From Apricaphanius iberus (taxonomy: Eukaryota; Chordata; Actinopteri; Cyprinodontiformes; Aphaniidae): DNA of 64,000 nt. The notes below the pieces were generated by a model. It saw nothing but the letters and a program-made list of their open reading frames with translations, was not told the DNA's origin and ran no database searches. Both the position numbers and the translations under genes were made by a program. The stretch covers positions 2,008,001-2,072,000 of the forward strand of contig JAPXFQ010002840.1 of assembly GCA_028564705.1 (NCBI GenBank), written 5' to 3'. Positions 1 to 11,680 of this stretch are shown here, piece after piece (within the stretch, counting starts at the first letter, position 1; each line of letters opens with the position of its first letter).

Positions 1-3000
1 AAAGCTAGGGAAGACATTTCCATAATTCTCCCTCTACTTTGCATATGATTGTAAAATAATAAAAACAATGGATGTCTTGTGTAACAGATTACAAACAGAA
101 CAGGGACAACCTAATTGTTGTCAGAAAAAAATTCAGCCTTTTAGAAAGCTGGATTTTTTAAAATTTTCTTATAATGAGCAAGCACTTCTGTTTGGTTTGA
201 ACAAATGGTTTAAAATAATAAATATGGTAAATATTTAATATACATTTTTTTTTCTGTTTGTCAAAGGTAGTAAGTATAAACATCCTCCTTCAAAAAAGCT
301 CTGCTTTTCTATATTTTTGTTGACCCAGCCTTCTTCCAGTCAGAGCTGATTAAAGGACAACTAAAAGCCTCAAGGATTCTAAAGTTAGAACTACACCCTT
401 ACATCTGCTTCTTGGTTGAACAGTCTGCTGTATTTAGTGCTTTTCAAAAGTATCTACTTAAACATTTTCATATTTAGTCCTGTTTCATCCATAAACTTTA
501 TTTTATTGGATTTTGTAAATAAACACTCAAGTAGTACACTGCCAGTCACCTGAACTGGTCTGGGGTAACATTTATAGGAGAATCAGTCATGAGGGCCATG
601 ATAACTGTGGGGGAGCAGCAGAGCTCACGTTTAATGGATGAGTGCCAAAACAAAGTGATCATATAATGAAAACCAATTTCTCTTCAAGGTTTCACTAAAG
701 CACTGAGAGGGACATTGACCCCAAACTTGCGAGCTTCTCTGGTCCGTAGAGACCAAAACAAATTTTTTTCTTTTATGTGGAAAATACCATTGTCAGGACT
801 AAATCTAGACATCATGACATCCATGTGTGTTGATAAATTACATCAAGAATGCTGTGAAACATGGTGGTTTCACTATCATGCCTTAGGATTGATTTTCTTA
901 AACCCAGACAGTGAAGCTGGTTTGAGTTGATGGGAAGATAGACAGAGCAATCCTGGAAGAAAAGCTCGTAGAGGTTCAGCTACCAGCAGAACAAAATATA
1001 CAGCATGAGCTACAGGGAAATGGTTGGTCTGCAACTTTTACAGTGCAAAGAACAACTTTTACCCTCAGTTCACTGGAAACAGCGCTTGTCTAGAGATGGA
1101 TATGTTGTATGAATTTTTGAACAAAAGACTGATTGCCATTTTAAATGAATATCTACTGTGGTGAAATTGCAGTAATTTTAACAACAGTATTCCTATTTGT
1201 TGATATTTGCCAAAAGAGGTTGGGTACATTTCGCAACATGGGATGTTAATAATTAAGGAAAATTATGTAAAAAGGAAAAAAAATTCACACAGCTTCCAGC
1301 CTAATGAGAAGTAAAACAGCATGTTTTAGCAAATGCAGCACATACGTGTTCTCCTATCTATAATTTAATTTAAAAAAATCATTTTAGCTAAAGTTATTGA
1401 TGGCTATTGTGGAAGGTCCAAAGAGCTGCTTGCCCCTGGTTTAGGGGTCTGCAACTCATTTAGGTGCTTGAATAGCCTAGTCAAAGTCCTTACGTAAAAC
1501 GAACAGAGAACCTTTTACCCTCATCTTCTAATGTGACAGAGCTTCACCTACTTTTCACAGACAAATGCGCAAATATGTCAGGAACTAACATTGGCAGCTG
1601 TGATATTGAAAGTCGACCCAGGTGCTTGGTTAGAAGATGCCTTTCATCTGCTCAAAGGATGCAAGTAGAATCGTAATTTGAAAATATATATTTATATATT
1701 TTACAGGTAGTATAAAAACACATACATTTTGTATTACTAACAATATACTACACAAACTATACTATACATTACAAAGATAATATTAATACCCTGTTTAAAA
1801 CTACAATATTTAAGACTGACATCTGTTGGTCAAACTGGAGTTCTTCAGTCTATGAAGAAAAACAACGTAGTCCGCTCTGTCATTCCCCTCAGTGAGATTC
1901 ATGGAGAGGTGCCATTATTACTTTTTGGGGAGAGGCCATTTTCCACGAAAGGAACTGAGTAAACTGCTGGAAGTCATGTTCCTCAGAGGGTAACCAATAG
2001 GATAACCAAGCCTCAATAGGAGGCTCTCCTATTGGTTATCAATGAGGTCATCTGTAAATGTCACAAATGGTGACATCACAGATTACCTCAGAGCCAAAGT
2101 CTATAAAAGGAGTGGAAATGGGAGAAAAAGTTTATTGTCAGCAGGCTTCTGCTTATAGAGGACATTTGATTTTCAAATGTGAAGAATTTCCATTTTATTC
2201 TGGCCTGCTGTTCAGGAAAGAACTCGCTTTTCTAAAAATCTTTAAAGTGCTGATGTTTACCAAGCTGTTTATGCATCTGGCTGGCTAACAGTTTGAACTG
2301 CTACAAAACAGCACAAGTTTTTGCCTTCATCTGTTTCTTCATCTGTGTCATTTTTAACTTTTTTTTTTACTTCCTCCTTCATAGATACACCTCACTTGAA
2401 CAATAGGACCAAACCACACACTTATCTTAAAGATTGTCTGGCAGATAGACAGAAATTAGGGTAAAATAGATCCTAACGGGTTAGATCTTGTTAATTCGTT
2501 GGTTAAAACTCCCTCTCTCTTTTATGTTGTACTCTGTCTCTCACAGCGACGAGCTGGGGGTCTGTGTTTGTCTGTTAGCTGTTGCCTTAATGAATCAAAA
2601 TACTGGAATTAGATTGTCTACTGCTATGATCAGTTTATAAATAGAAATAATTTTCTAAAGGTTTACGACTTCTGATCCAGATAACTTTTAAACAAAACAT
2701 TACTTAATCCAAAGAATGTTTCATTTTTTTTTACATTGTTTATTTGTTTAGACATAAATCCGTGGTGCTAATTAGTTTACATTAATCACAATTATTAAAC
2801 TAATTCTAACTTTACTTCCAGTATTGCAATACTTACGGTATATCGGATTATATGCTGTTTTTATGTTATATAAAATGGTATATATGATATATTTATGATA
2901 TATAGGATTTATTTTTTCTATTTCCGTGCATATTTATCCATTCATTGTCTTCTTTATTTTTGGTATTTATTTATGCATTTCTCCTAATCAGTATTACTAG

Positions 3001-3300
3001 CTTTGTTGATTAAAATGTTTGCATTATTATTTTTTCTTCTTTGGTAAATAAATTACTGTATTTGGAAAGTCATTATTGTCCATTTATTCCACATGCATGT
3101 GTAGTAAGGTGCTGTTCAATGTACGTCTAGAGCTCACTTCTTCATCTTTGTTTAATTACCTCAGCCTTAGACAGGCAGGTGATTATAATAATAACTAAGA
3201 CCGAAATATTTGCCTATTAATATAGTTCTTGAATATCAGGGGGTTCCTCCTATTTAATAGCTTTCCATAAATTATAAATATTATTGGTTGCCATAAGTAA
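1..3300. other. Intergenic AT-rich DNA, no gene seen
   Basis: No coding region, RNA gene or clear mobile element was recognised. There is an 11-bp inverted repeat (AACCAATAGGA) at 1992-2002 and 2027-2037. Open frames here are short and lack splice or homology support. Confidence 0.5.
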
Positions 3301-3329
3301 TTCATAAATATTCATAGTAAAATAATCGC

Positions 3330-3530
3330 ATCCTTCTGTAATCCCCAAGATGTTGGTTGGGTAGGTTATGTTGATTGGATAGGGGTGAACATGGCTCAGG
3401 GTTCAGGAGCTCATCTTGTAACTGGAGGGTTGCCGGTTCTGGTGGTGAATGACAGACTGGAGTGTAAAGCTGTTTGGAGTCCTTAGGGACTGAATGAAGT
3501 GCTATACAAGTACAGACCATTTAGGGTTGT
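3330..3530 (+). mobile_element. tRNA-derived SINE, 3' part
   Basis: The order of blocks matches a widespread fish SINE: a B-box-like GGTTGCCGGTTC context, then 'agtgtaaagctgtttggagtcctta' type sequence, then 'gtgctatacaagtacagacc'. The same family appears in antisense at 5770-5960 and 63565-63785. Identification is by recalled consensus. Confidence 0.55.
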
Positions 3531-3829
3531 TATTTTTGTTTTCTTTGGAGTTAGGTTTTTTCTTATTTTCATTTAGGGTTGTCTTGTTTTTTATGTTGGC
3601 CTTTGCTCTCACTGAAACTGAACATGTTGGTCTGTATTTTAAACCTGGCAAGATAATAAACCTTTTAAATGTAGCCTGGACTCCTCCTTCACCAATCAAA
3701 TCAAATCTTTTTTTAGATAGTGCTTTTCATACAAAAAGAAATGCAGTTAAAAGTGCTTTAAAGAATAAAATTACGCCACATATATCACTTTAGATGTGAT
3801 CCAACAAATCTCACATGTGATTTTTAAAG

Positions 3830-4330
3830 AATTTATTTTTATAATGGTGAAAATATTATTTGGTCAATGAGAAAAGATCCCCTTTACTTCGTAATGTAAC
3901 GTTAATTGGGAGTGACATACTGTATATCAAAAGTTTCTTGTAGATCTTTACCAGGTTCGCACACACTGTAGCTGGCATTTTGGCACATTTTTCCAGGTAG
4001 ATCTTTTCTAGAGCAGTGATGTCTTGACTTTCAACTCCTTCAACAGATTCTCTATTGGATTGAGATCTCGAGACTGGCTAGGCCAATCTAGAACCTTGAA
4101 ATCCTTTTCCGCCGCCACTTCATCATTGTCCAGGTGGTGTGTTTGGAATCGTTGTCATGCTGTAAGATCTAAACATATTACATCTTCAATGCTCTCACAG
4201 ATGGAAGGAAGTTCTTGCCCAAAATCTCATGGTACATGGCTCTATTTATCCTTTCATTAATACAGATCAGTTGCCTTGTCCCCTTTGAAGAAAAGCAGAA
4301 TTTTTCTTCCCATTTCACACTATTCTGTTT
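3830..4330 (-). mobile_element. Tc1-like transposon fragment (transposase 3' part)
   Basis: On the minus strand the region around 4020-4110 reads as a decayed Tc1 transposase C-terminus, with [19 protein letters not shown]. This is the Tc1 block that contains the last catalytic acidic residue (NPIE). Stops and indels interrupt the frame. No intact terminal repeats were identified. Confidence 0.7.
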
Positions 4331-4399
4331 TGGTCAGTCACAATATTTTTCTATAAAACCATTAAAATTTGTGTTTTTTGTGTTGTGAATTAAATATAA

Positions 4400-4870
4400 T
4401 GGTAAGCCCAAGATGCAAACTCCGCCCGCAGAATGTGAAGCCAACGCGGAAGTGACAGAAATTGCAGTTCAGCCCTTATCCGCTGGGGGCTGGCTGCAAA
4501 AAGGAGCAACTTCCCATTGACTCCCATGTTAAAAAGGCCAACTTTACAGCAAAAATAAACATGTTTACAGCCTGGTTCAAAAAAACCATTTTAGGTTATA
4601 TAGTTCAGGTTTACCATCATGACAACTCTGAGGGGGCTGAATTTTTTTCTAACTCCTCCGTTTATTTGTAATTTAATTGTGAAATTATGAATAATTAGCG
4701 GCATGTCCTTTTGATTGACATGTCCGTCTAGGCTAACGCTGGTGGCTAATGGTGGCTAACTGTAGCTAATAGCTTGCTCCGTAGTCTGCTTGCGGAGCTC
4801 TTCACGGCCTGGGAATAACATAATGACTTCAGTCATTTGGTGTTTCTGAACTCCACTATCAGTTGCCTCT
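4400..4870. repeat. Dispersed repeat, probably non-autonomous DNA transposon
   Basis: This GC-richer block, with 'gccaacgcggaagtgac' and runs of 'ggctaatggtggctaac', resembles a dispersed fish MITE-type repeat. It differs in composition from its AT-rich flanks. Ends were not determined. Confidence 0.35.
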
Positions 4871-5119
4871 GCAGTTTTTATTCGGTTTTGGATGTTAATC
4901 TGCAATTATTGGGCAAAGATGACTTGCTATGGTGTTGATTACAGTAACAGACCGTCCAATAAGTTTATGCCTTCGGGGGAGGCTTCATACCGGCTGAAGC
5001 TTAACGAGCTTGGGGGGTCTCTGTCAGGTGGCAGAGAGGAATGCTGTACTACTCACCTACTGGTTACACAGTACACCAAGTTTCTTAGGTAGGAAGTATG
5101 TACATGACTTTTTTCACAC

Positions 5120-5615
5120 ATTTACACTAATGTCAATAATTCTACAGCTCTTTAGGTCAACTGTTTGGACATTTACACAGTAATGGTACTATTGCAGAAC
5201 TGCAGAGCTCTTTCAATGACAGGCTGCGGCATCCTAGATGCAGCTCCTTCCTCCCTGCAGCTGATAGATTATACAATCAAAACTGCTCCCAAAAAAAATA
5301 CAGATGTTTACATCATGTTGTATCATGTCAGGCAAAAAGTTTAAATGAAATGATATATAGGAAACTGATGGACGAATGCAAAGCTGCAGAGACACTGAGC
5401 TCTTTTAAATCTGAAATAAAAACATACCTATTTAAACATGCTTATGAGTAAATGTTTTTATCCTAAATTGTTTTTAATCAAATATCATTGTTTGCTTTAT
5501 AAATGTTTGTTTATGTTTTTTTATTGACTTTATGTTTTCATTTTCATATTTCTATCATGTAAAGCACCTAGAATTGCCTTGTGTTGAAAGTGTGCTATAC
5601 AAATAAAATAGCCTT
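5120..5615 (+). mobile_element. L2-like LINE 3' end remnant
   Basis: It contains the end of a LINE reverse-transcriptase ORF (ETLSSFKSEIKTYLFKHAYE then stop) at about 5390-5450. A typical tail follows, ending 'gtgctatacaaataaaatag' at about 5588-5610. Only the last part of the element is present. Confidence 0.7.
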
Positions 5616-5769
5616 GCCTACAGTAACACACTCCACCCTGGGGCAACCCTGAAGCAGGTATGCATGGTATTTTTAACCTCAAACGGCTACACCTCAATAT
5701 TTTGGGTAATATAAGAATAAATGCATGACATTTCATATGAAATTGTAAGTGAAATCGGTAGAAAGTGCA

Positions 5770-5960
5770 GAATAAACTTTAAATAGTCGTGCGGACCCCA
5801 AAGCGCTTCACACTACATTCAGTCATTGACACGCACATTCACACACTGGTAATGGCAAGCTATGTGGTAGCCACAGCGGCACAAGTAGTTTCTTGGTCTC
5901 TGATGTTGAGGCCTCATGTGGTGAGGGAGAAAACTGGAAGGAAATGACAAATGTACCAAG
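5770..5960 (-). mobile_element. SINE fragment (antisense)
   Basis: The blocks 'ccccaaagcgcttcacacta' and 'cattcacacactggtaatgg' match, in reverse orientation, the SINE family seen at 3330-3530. Confidence 0.5.
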
Positions 5961-6499
5961 TGCAAGGCAGCTGTTCTCTCCACCTGTGGTCAGAGTGACT
6001 CAGTCAGGATCAGAGGTGATCATCGGTGAAAAAACTGAGGCTGGATGACACAGACATCACGGCTTTCAGCACCTGTAAAGGTACTGTAGGCTCTAAAAGT
6101 AAAGTAAAGTAAAGTAAAATCAGCAGCTGTTTCTTTTCTCAGCCCAGACATCATAGCCTTCATGGGTTTGTGATACTTCAAACAGACATTCATGTTTACC
6201 AAAGGGACAGTTTCATGTCTACTGTATTTAATGCAGGCAAGTGCTCTTTTGAAGTTTGCTGTTAAGCAAAATCAAAAAGGACGTCCGATTTTACGTAAAT
6301 TCCAACCCCACATCTGCAGCACTTTCTTTCAATCAAGAAAAAAATATTTTTTCAAATTACAACTATCATAAACTCATCAATTCACTCGTCCATTTTTATC
6401 AGATTTTATTAACAGCTTCCTCAGATGAAGAACCAGTGATCAGAATAGCCATGGAGAGCATTTCCGACATGCCGTAAAACGTGCCATCGCCGTGGAACA

Positions 6500-6850
6500 A
6501 CAGTACGCCACGCTCTAACCAATAGTGCCTCCTGGTGGGGCTTACCCATAGACTGTATAAAACAATGGACTAACCTTCCGGTACGTCCCCCATAGGTTTC
6601 TGAATAGCAAAAATGAGGCCAGTTGGGCGGTTCCCACTGCCGCCATCTTGTCCGCGTCACTCGCCTCGTCACTCTCAGAAACTCCAAAAATGGGCAAAGA
6701 GGTGGAGCTGAGAGTGGCGCTGTGAGGCTGGGGGCGGAGGGTTGACGCTCCGAGCCGACGTAGCTACAGGCTAGTCAGAAGCTAGTCAGGAGCTAACTGA
6801 AGCTAACTGAAGCTAACGTAGGCTGCAGCCAGTTTCAGCCAGAAGACCGC
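6500..6850. repeat. GC-rich dispersed repeat with short tandem motifs
   Basis: It contains 'cccatagactgtataaaac', a common fish repeat motif. At 6770-6830 there is a degenerate tandem of 'agctagtcag' and 'agctaactga' units. No gene is supported. Confidence 0.35.
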
Positions 6851-7373
6851 GGTTGAGAGACTTTTACCCCGTTTTTCAACAACGATCCCTTTTGACACAG
6901 AAACATCTCGAGTAGAGAAAACATATCAATACAATAAGACCCAAATGGGTTGGATCAATACGGCCTGATATTGTGTTATTTCCATTACCATCGGAGGACG
7001 GTGAGGACCTAGTCAGCTTATCTTATCAACACTTCCAGCTAAAAGTAGTCACAAAGTCATCATGAAAATTTAGATCCCCTAAAAAAAATAAAAGGCCTCG
7101 ACTCACCTCATATCAGACATCCATTAGTTTATGCCTCCAGCTGTGTTCCTCACACCAGTACTGATCTAACCAGCGATCATCCAGTCTGTCTAGAGTCCAA
7201 CTCTGTAGTCTTCCAGCCTGATGTAACCGTGTCCCGCTCTTGAGTCTCAAGGTGCTCTACCTGACCGGGTCTGCCGCGGCGTCCCGGTCCTGCCGACTTT
7301 GCTGCTCTGCTGCTACCCGACCGATCGCCTGCTCCAACTCGCGTGTAGAAAGAGATAAAAGAGATATATTTCA

Positions 7374-8297
7374 GTGCTTGGGCCGATTCTCTTTACTATA
7401 TATATGCTTCCTATTGGTAAAATAATTAGGCAGCATGGGATAAAATTCCATAGTTACGCAGATGATACACAGCTATATCTATCCATAAATCCTGATGAAT
7501 CCAATCAGTTAGGTAGACTACAGGCATGTCTGGAAGACATAAAAACTTGGATGACTCTAAACTTCTTGCTTCTAAATTCTGATAAAACAGAAGTTGTCGT
7601 CTTTGGACCAGAAGCTCTGAAAAAGAAACTACTTAGTCAGCCCCTTCACCTGGACGGCATTAAATTAGCCTCCAGTAATAAAGCAAAAAACCTCGGTGTC
7701 ATTTTTGACCAAGATATGTCATTTAGAACTCACATTAAAGAAGTCTGTAGGATTTCCTTTTTTCACCTTAGGAATATTGCAAAAATTAGAACCATCCTGT
7801 CCAGGAGTGATGCTGAAAAACTAGTCCATGCCTTTGTTACTTCAAGGCTGGATTACTGTAACTGTCTATTATCAGGTAGTCCACAGAATACAATTAAAAG
7901 TCTTCAGTTAGTTCAAAATGCTGCTGCTAGGATTCTGATGAATATTAAAAGAAGAGATCACATTTCCCCTGTTTTAGCTTCTCTTCACTGGCTCCCAGTA
8001 AAATCTAGAATAGAATTCAAGATCCTCCTTCTGACATATAAAGCCCTTAATAATCTAGCTCCATCATACATAAGAGACCTGATTGTTCCATATGTTCCTA
8101 ACAGAGACCTTCGCTCTCAGACTGCAGGTTTACTGGTAGTTCCTAGGATTTCTAAAAGTAGAATGGGTGGCAGATCTTTCAGCTATCAGGCTCCCCTCCT
8201 ATGGAACCGGCTCCCAGGGTTGGTTCGTGAAGCAGACAATTTGTCTATCTTTAAAACTAGGCTAAAAACTTTCCTCTTTGACAAAGCTTACAGTTAG
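7374..8297 (+). pseudogene. Truncated LINE reverse transcriptase ORF
   Basis: An open frame of 307 codons covers the C-terminal half of an L2/CR1-type reverse transcriptase: YADDTQLY (palm catalytic aspartates), then SRLDYCNCLLSG, LVQNAAARIL and LHWLPVKSRIEFKILLLTYK, a block order typical of fish L2 elements. No endonuclease or fingers region is present. The first ATG is internal to the original protein. It is uninterrupted, implying a fairly recent insertion. Confidence 0.88.
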
Positions 8298-8448
8298 AGA
8301 TATGTTTATAGGTAGTTAGAGTCAGGTCAGACAGGTAGATAGGAAGAGACAGGTTAATGTTAGTAGTCAGGCAGAGTGTCAAAAGTTAGGAAGAGATAGG
8401 AAGAGGTAGAGTAGCTAGGTAGAGATAGATTAATGTAAGCCAGGTAAA

Positions 8449-8835
8449 GATCCGGAGCCGGTCGCGGCTTACCGCCGCGGAAGAAATGCGCCCCACAGGG
8501 GCCAGCCAGCGCCGGAGAGAGGTCCCTCAAGGGGATCCTCCCGCACAGTGCGGCCGCCCATTACCTGCCGGGTTGAATCCCCCGGGCAGACTGTGCGGAC
8601 CCCACCCGTTTATCTCTTAAACGTTTCTCGCCCTCTTCAACTCTGTCCTCTCAGTTCTGTCTATTTTTCCTTAAGATAGTTGTCGACTATCGGTCTCGTG
8701 CCGGTATTTAGCCTTAGATGGAGTTTACCACCCACTTTGGGCTGCATTCTCAAACAACCCGACTCCGAGAAGACCCCGGCATGACGGGGGCCGTTACCGG
8801 CCCTACACCGTCCACGGGTCAGGAGGACTCAGACA
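8449..8835 (-). rRNA. 28S rRNA fragment (pseudogene), D1-D2 region
   Basis: On the minus strand this is large-subunit rRNA sequence from the 5' part of 28S. It runs from the CCCGTGGACGGTGT block through AACTCCATCTAAGGCTAAAT and CCGATAGTC, then AAACGGGTGGGGTCCGC and into the GC-rich D2 expansion with CAACCCGGCAGG. Conserved stretches are near identical to vertebrate 28S, with a few changes and apparent small deletions (for example at about 8820). It is about 390 bases, so it is a fragment, not a functional gene. It is embedded in the 3' region of the surrounding LINE. Confidence 0.9.
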
Positions 8836-9619
8836 GAGTGTTGGTAGCCAGGTCTCCTAGTAGCTAGGAGACAGGTTAATGTTAGTAGCTATGCTGCTTT
8901 AGGCTAGGCTGTTGGAGGACATTATTAGGGTCTGTTCCTACTTTCTCTCCTACTTCTCCCCAACTGCATGATGTGCTGTCAATTCAAGCACTAACCTGTT
9001 TTCTATTATAGTAGGTGCTCCGGATTAGCCCTGCTTGACGACCCTGACTAAGATGGCATTGCAGTGACGGAAAATTCTCCACGTCCTGCAACAAACTTGT
9101 GCATCAGTTCTATTGCTCTTTCTGTGTCTCTGTTATGTATTCTCCAAGCCACAGACGGTCGCGGCAGATAACCGCTTGTGCTGAGCCTGGTTCTGCCGGA
9201 GGTTTCTTCCTGTTAAAAGGGAGTTTTTCCTTCCCACTGTCGCTGCATGCTTGCTCAGTATGAGGGATTGCTGAGAATTCCACGACGCAATCTTCTGTGG
9301 TTCTGTAATTTCTACACTAAACATTGTATTGTAATAACTCTTTTTGTAAAGTGCCTTGAGATGACATCTGTTGTGAAATGGCGCTATATAAATAAACTGA
9401 ATTGAATTGAATATTTTATTTTAACTTGGGCGAGTTGAACTTGTTTTAACAGTGCCATGGGGCTGTGAAACATGTTAGAACATAATAAAGTGTCCCAATA
9501 TCTACTGTATAACTTAATAATATTTCTTTTCTTTTCCTTTTTACTCAGATCACTAAGAAGGTTTCTTGTTTCAGCACCTTCAAAATCCTGAAGATGTAAC
9601 TCACAAGTAAATCACCTGA

Positions 9620-10230
9620 ATATTTGTATTGCACCTTTCACAGACAAAAGACACAAAGTGAATCACAACACAGTAATATATATGAAAAAAACAATATAAA
9701 TCAGAAATAATACACAGTATAAATGGCCAAGACAACATGAAATCATGTAAGCCCAAAAGTAGCTAACAAAAACCCTGAACAAATAACTGAGTCTTTTCTT
9801 CACTCTTGAAGGTGTCAACAGATTTAATTGAGTACAAAGAGGAGGGAAGATCATTCCAAAACCTAGAAGTAACAACCTTGAAGGAACTGTCACCTCTAGA
9901 ATGGAAATGAGTGCGAGGAACTTTCAGCAGATTCTGATCCACAGACCCGAGAGCCCCCGTAGGGGTGTTAGGGTGGATCAGATCACTGATATAAGAAGCA
10001 GTCTGAACATGCAGGGCTCTGAAAGCTAAAAATAGAATTTTAAATGTGAACCTATAGGGCACTTGTAGCCAATTAAGTATTTTAAGAATAGGGGACATGT
10101 GAGTCCTCCTATTTGTACGAGTCAAAATTCTCGCTGCACAATTTTGCACTAATTGCAATTGAGAGAGCTCATTCTTTTTAAGACATGAAAACAAAGTGTT
10201 ATAATAGTCTAAACGTTGTCCAAATTACAC
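9620..10230 (-). mobile_element. L2-like LINE remnant, antisense
   Basis: A minus-strand frame (9763-10194) has LQLVQNCAARILTRTNRRTH, a degraded LHWLPV block (LNWLQVPYRFTFKILFLAFR) and a TFKSEEKTQLF ending. The tail at 9620-9650 reads 'gaaaggtgcaatacaaata' on the minus strand, a typical L2-type 3' end. It is truncated at the 5' side. Confidence 0.8.
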
Positions 10231-11450
10231 AAAAGCATGAACTATGAGCTCTAAATAATTTTGCCGTCCAAATTAAATGTATTACTTGTTTTTCACTTGT
10301 TTTTACTATTTGACATGTAAAGTTTACATTGGTCATTGTGATATATCTGAACCTTGAAGCAGAATCACCCATTGTTTATCTTGTTAAGAATCTATATTTC
10401 TTTACATTTCATATTTCTTTAAAACTTGCACAAGTTAAGCTTAAAAACACTGTTGTTCGTGTAAAAAAAAGTTTACATAATTTGTTACTTTATTATAATT
10501 ATATTTAATAAAAGTTGCTCAAAATAGTATTTTCTGTTTGTCTACTGACGTTACATTGCCATCCAATCAGCTTGGACAAGCTTTAAAAAATGAAGAATTT
10601 AATGACAAAGCGGCCAACAGAGAGCCCCCTAGTGACATTGCTGCTTAGGGCCCCCTGGTGCTTACAGTGGCTTGCTATGCCACTGTAAGGGCGTGTCTGC
10701 TGCTGTTATATAGAGGATATTTTTACCCTGGTAATGGATAATGTTCTTCATTTAGACCAAATAATTAGTTGGGGGATTCTGTCTGTTATCATTTGTTAAT
10801 TTTCTCATTCTGTTTTCAAATTTGTCCTACCTTAATACTGTAACACCAGGGACTACAGGGATGACTACAGGTAACTGCCTGATATCAATTCATCTTTCTG
10901 ACAAGGTTAATGTAATATTGTGTAATGTCCATGTGTAAACAAACTTATACATACTTACAATGCTTTGAGGAGCAAATGAACAAGGCATTGTGTTATTCAA
11001 AGATCAAATAAAGGTATTTACCTCCTCAGCCTTTCGATGAGTTGAGCAGTGCCACAAAGACCCGGAAATATACCACTAATGCAACAATGGAGTGGTTTAA
11101 AAATAATCCTAAATCCATGGAGAGAAATGGCATGTTTCCCCATCTCAGAAAAATTGTGGAGGAAGCATAAGTTTTGAATTACCAATCAGCAGTTCTATAG
11201 AGACTTTAGGAGTTGTCAAAAACCACAACAGAGATTAGTGTAAAGCTGGAGATGAACTAAAAGAAACATCTATAAGTAAGATCTACGATTGTGAGTCTGG
11301 GGCACATGTAAATGAGAGAAGTAAAAAACTCAGAATTTCAGGAAGGAAAACCCAAGACTTTACAATCTAAAAATGGTAGGTGAGTCCTGCCTGTCCTCTT
11401 ATACTGCAAAAAGGTGAAGCAATGAACTGCGTGCGAGTAAAGCCTAGTTT
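10231..11450. other. Intergenic, with a possible Tc1 scrap
   Basis: AT-rich DNA. At 11085-11135 'acaatggagtggtttaaaa' resembles a Tc1 transposase segment on the plus strand, too short and degraded to be sure. Nothing else was recognised. Confidence 0.3.
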
Positions 11451-11521
11451 ATGCTTCTCCAACCGCAAATTTGCACATCGACGGAGATGTTTTTTGTTTA
11501 TAGTACGCCGCGTTTCCACTT

Positions 11522-11613
11522 CACTCTCTATTGTTTTTTCAACGTTGTTGAAAAAACAATAGAGAGTGAATTTATTCCTTCATGTGATAAAACAAATTAT
11601 GTTTTATCACATG
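11522..11613. repeat. Two adjacent perfect hairpins
   Basis: Hairpin 1 has 22-bp perfect arms (11522-11543 and 11547-11568; left arm begins CACTCTCTATTG) around a 3-base loop. Hairpin 2 has 13-bp perfect arms (CATGTGATAAAAC, 11581-11593, and 11601-11613) around a 7-base loop. Both sit directly beside a (TA)n tract. Confidence 0.9.
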
Positions 11614-11619
11614 TTTGGT

Positions 11620-11621
<2 letters not shown>

Positions 11622-11680
<59 letters not shown>
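11622..11680. repeat. (TA)n microsatellite
   Basis: About 59 bases of nearly perfect TA repeat with one AAA interruption. It abuts the 3' end of the REL-type LINE. Confidence 0.95.

Larger units (their letters stand above)
7360..9415 (+). mobile_element. L2-like LINE, 5'-truncated, with 3' UTR
   Basis: A 5'-truncated non-LTR retrotransposon. An open frame at 7374-8297 starts inside the reverse-transcriptase domain (GPILFTIYML), carries the catalytic motif YADDTQLYLS and ends LSIFKTRLKTFLFDKAYS. The 3' region (8298-9415) includes the conserved block 'ggttctgccggaggtttctt' and ends in the L2-type tail 'gcgctatataaataaactga' plus GAATT repeats. Endonuclease and N-terminal RT are missing, so it cannot move by itself. 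An antisense 28S rRNA segment interrupts the 3' region. Classification as L2/Maui-like rests on motif recall. Confidence 0.88.
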
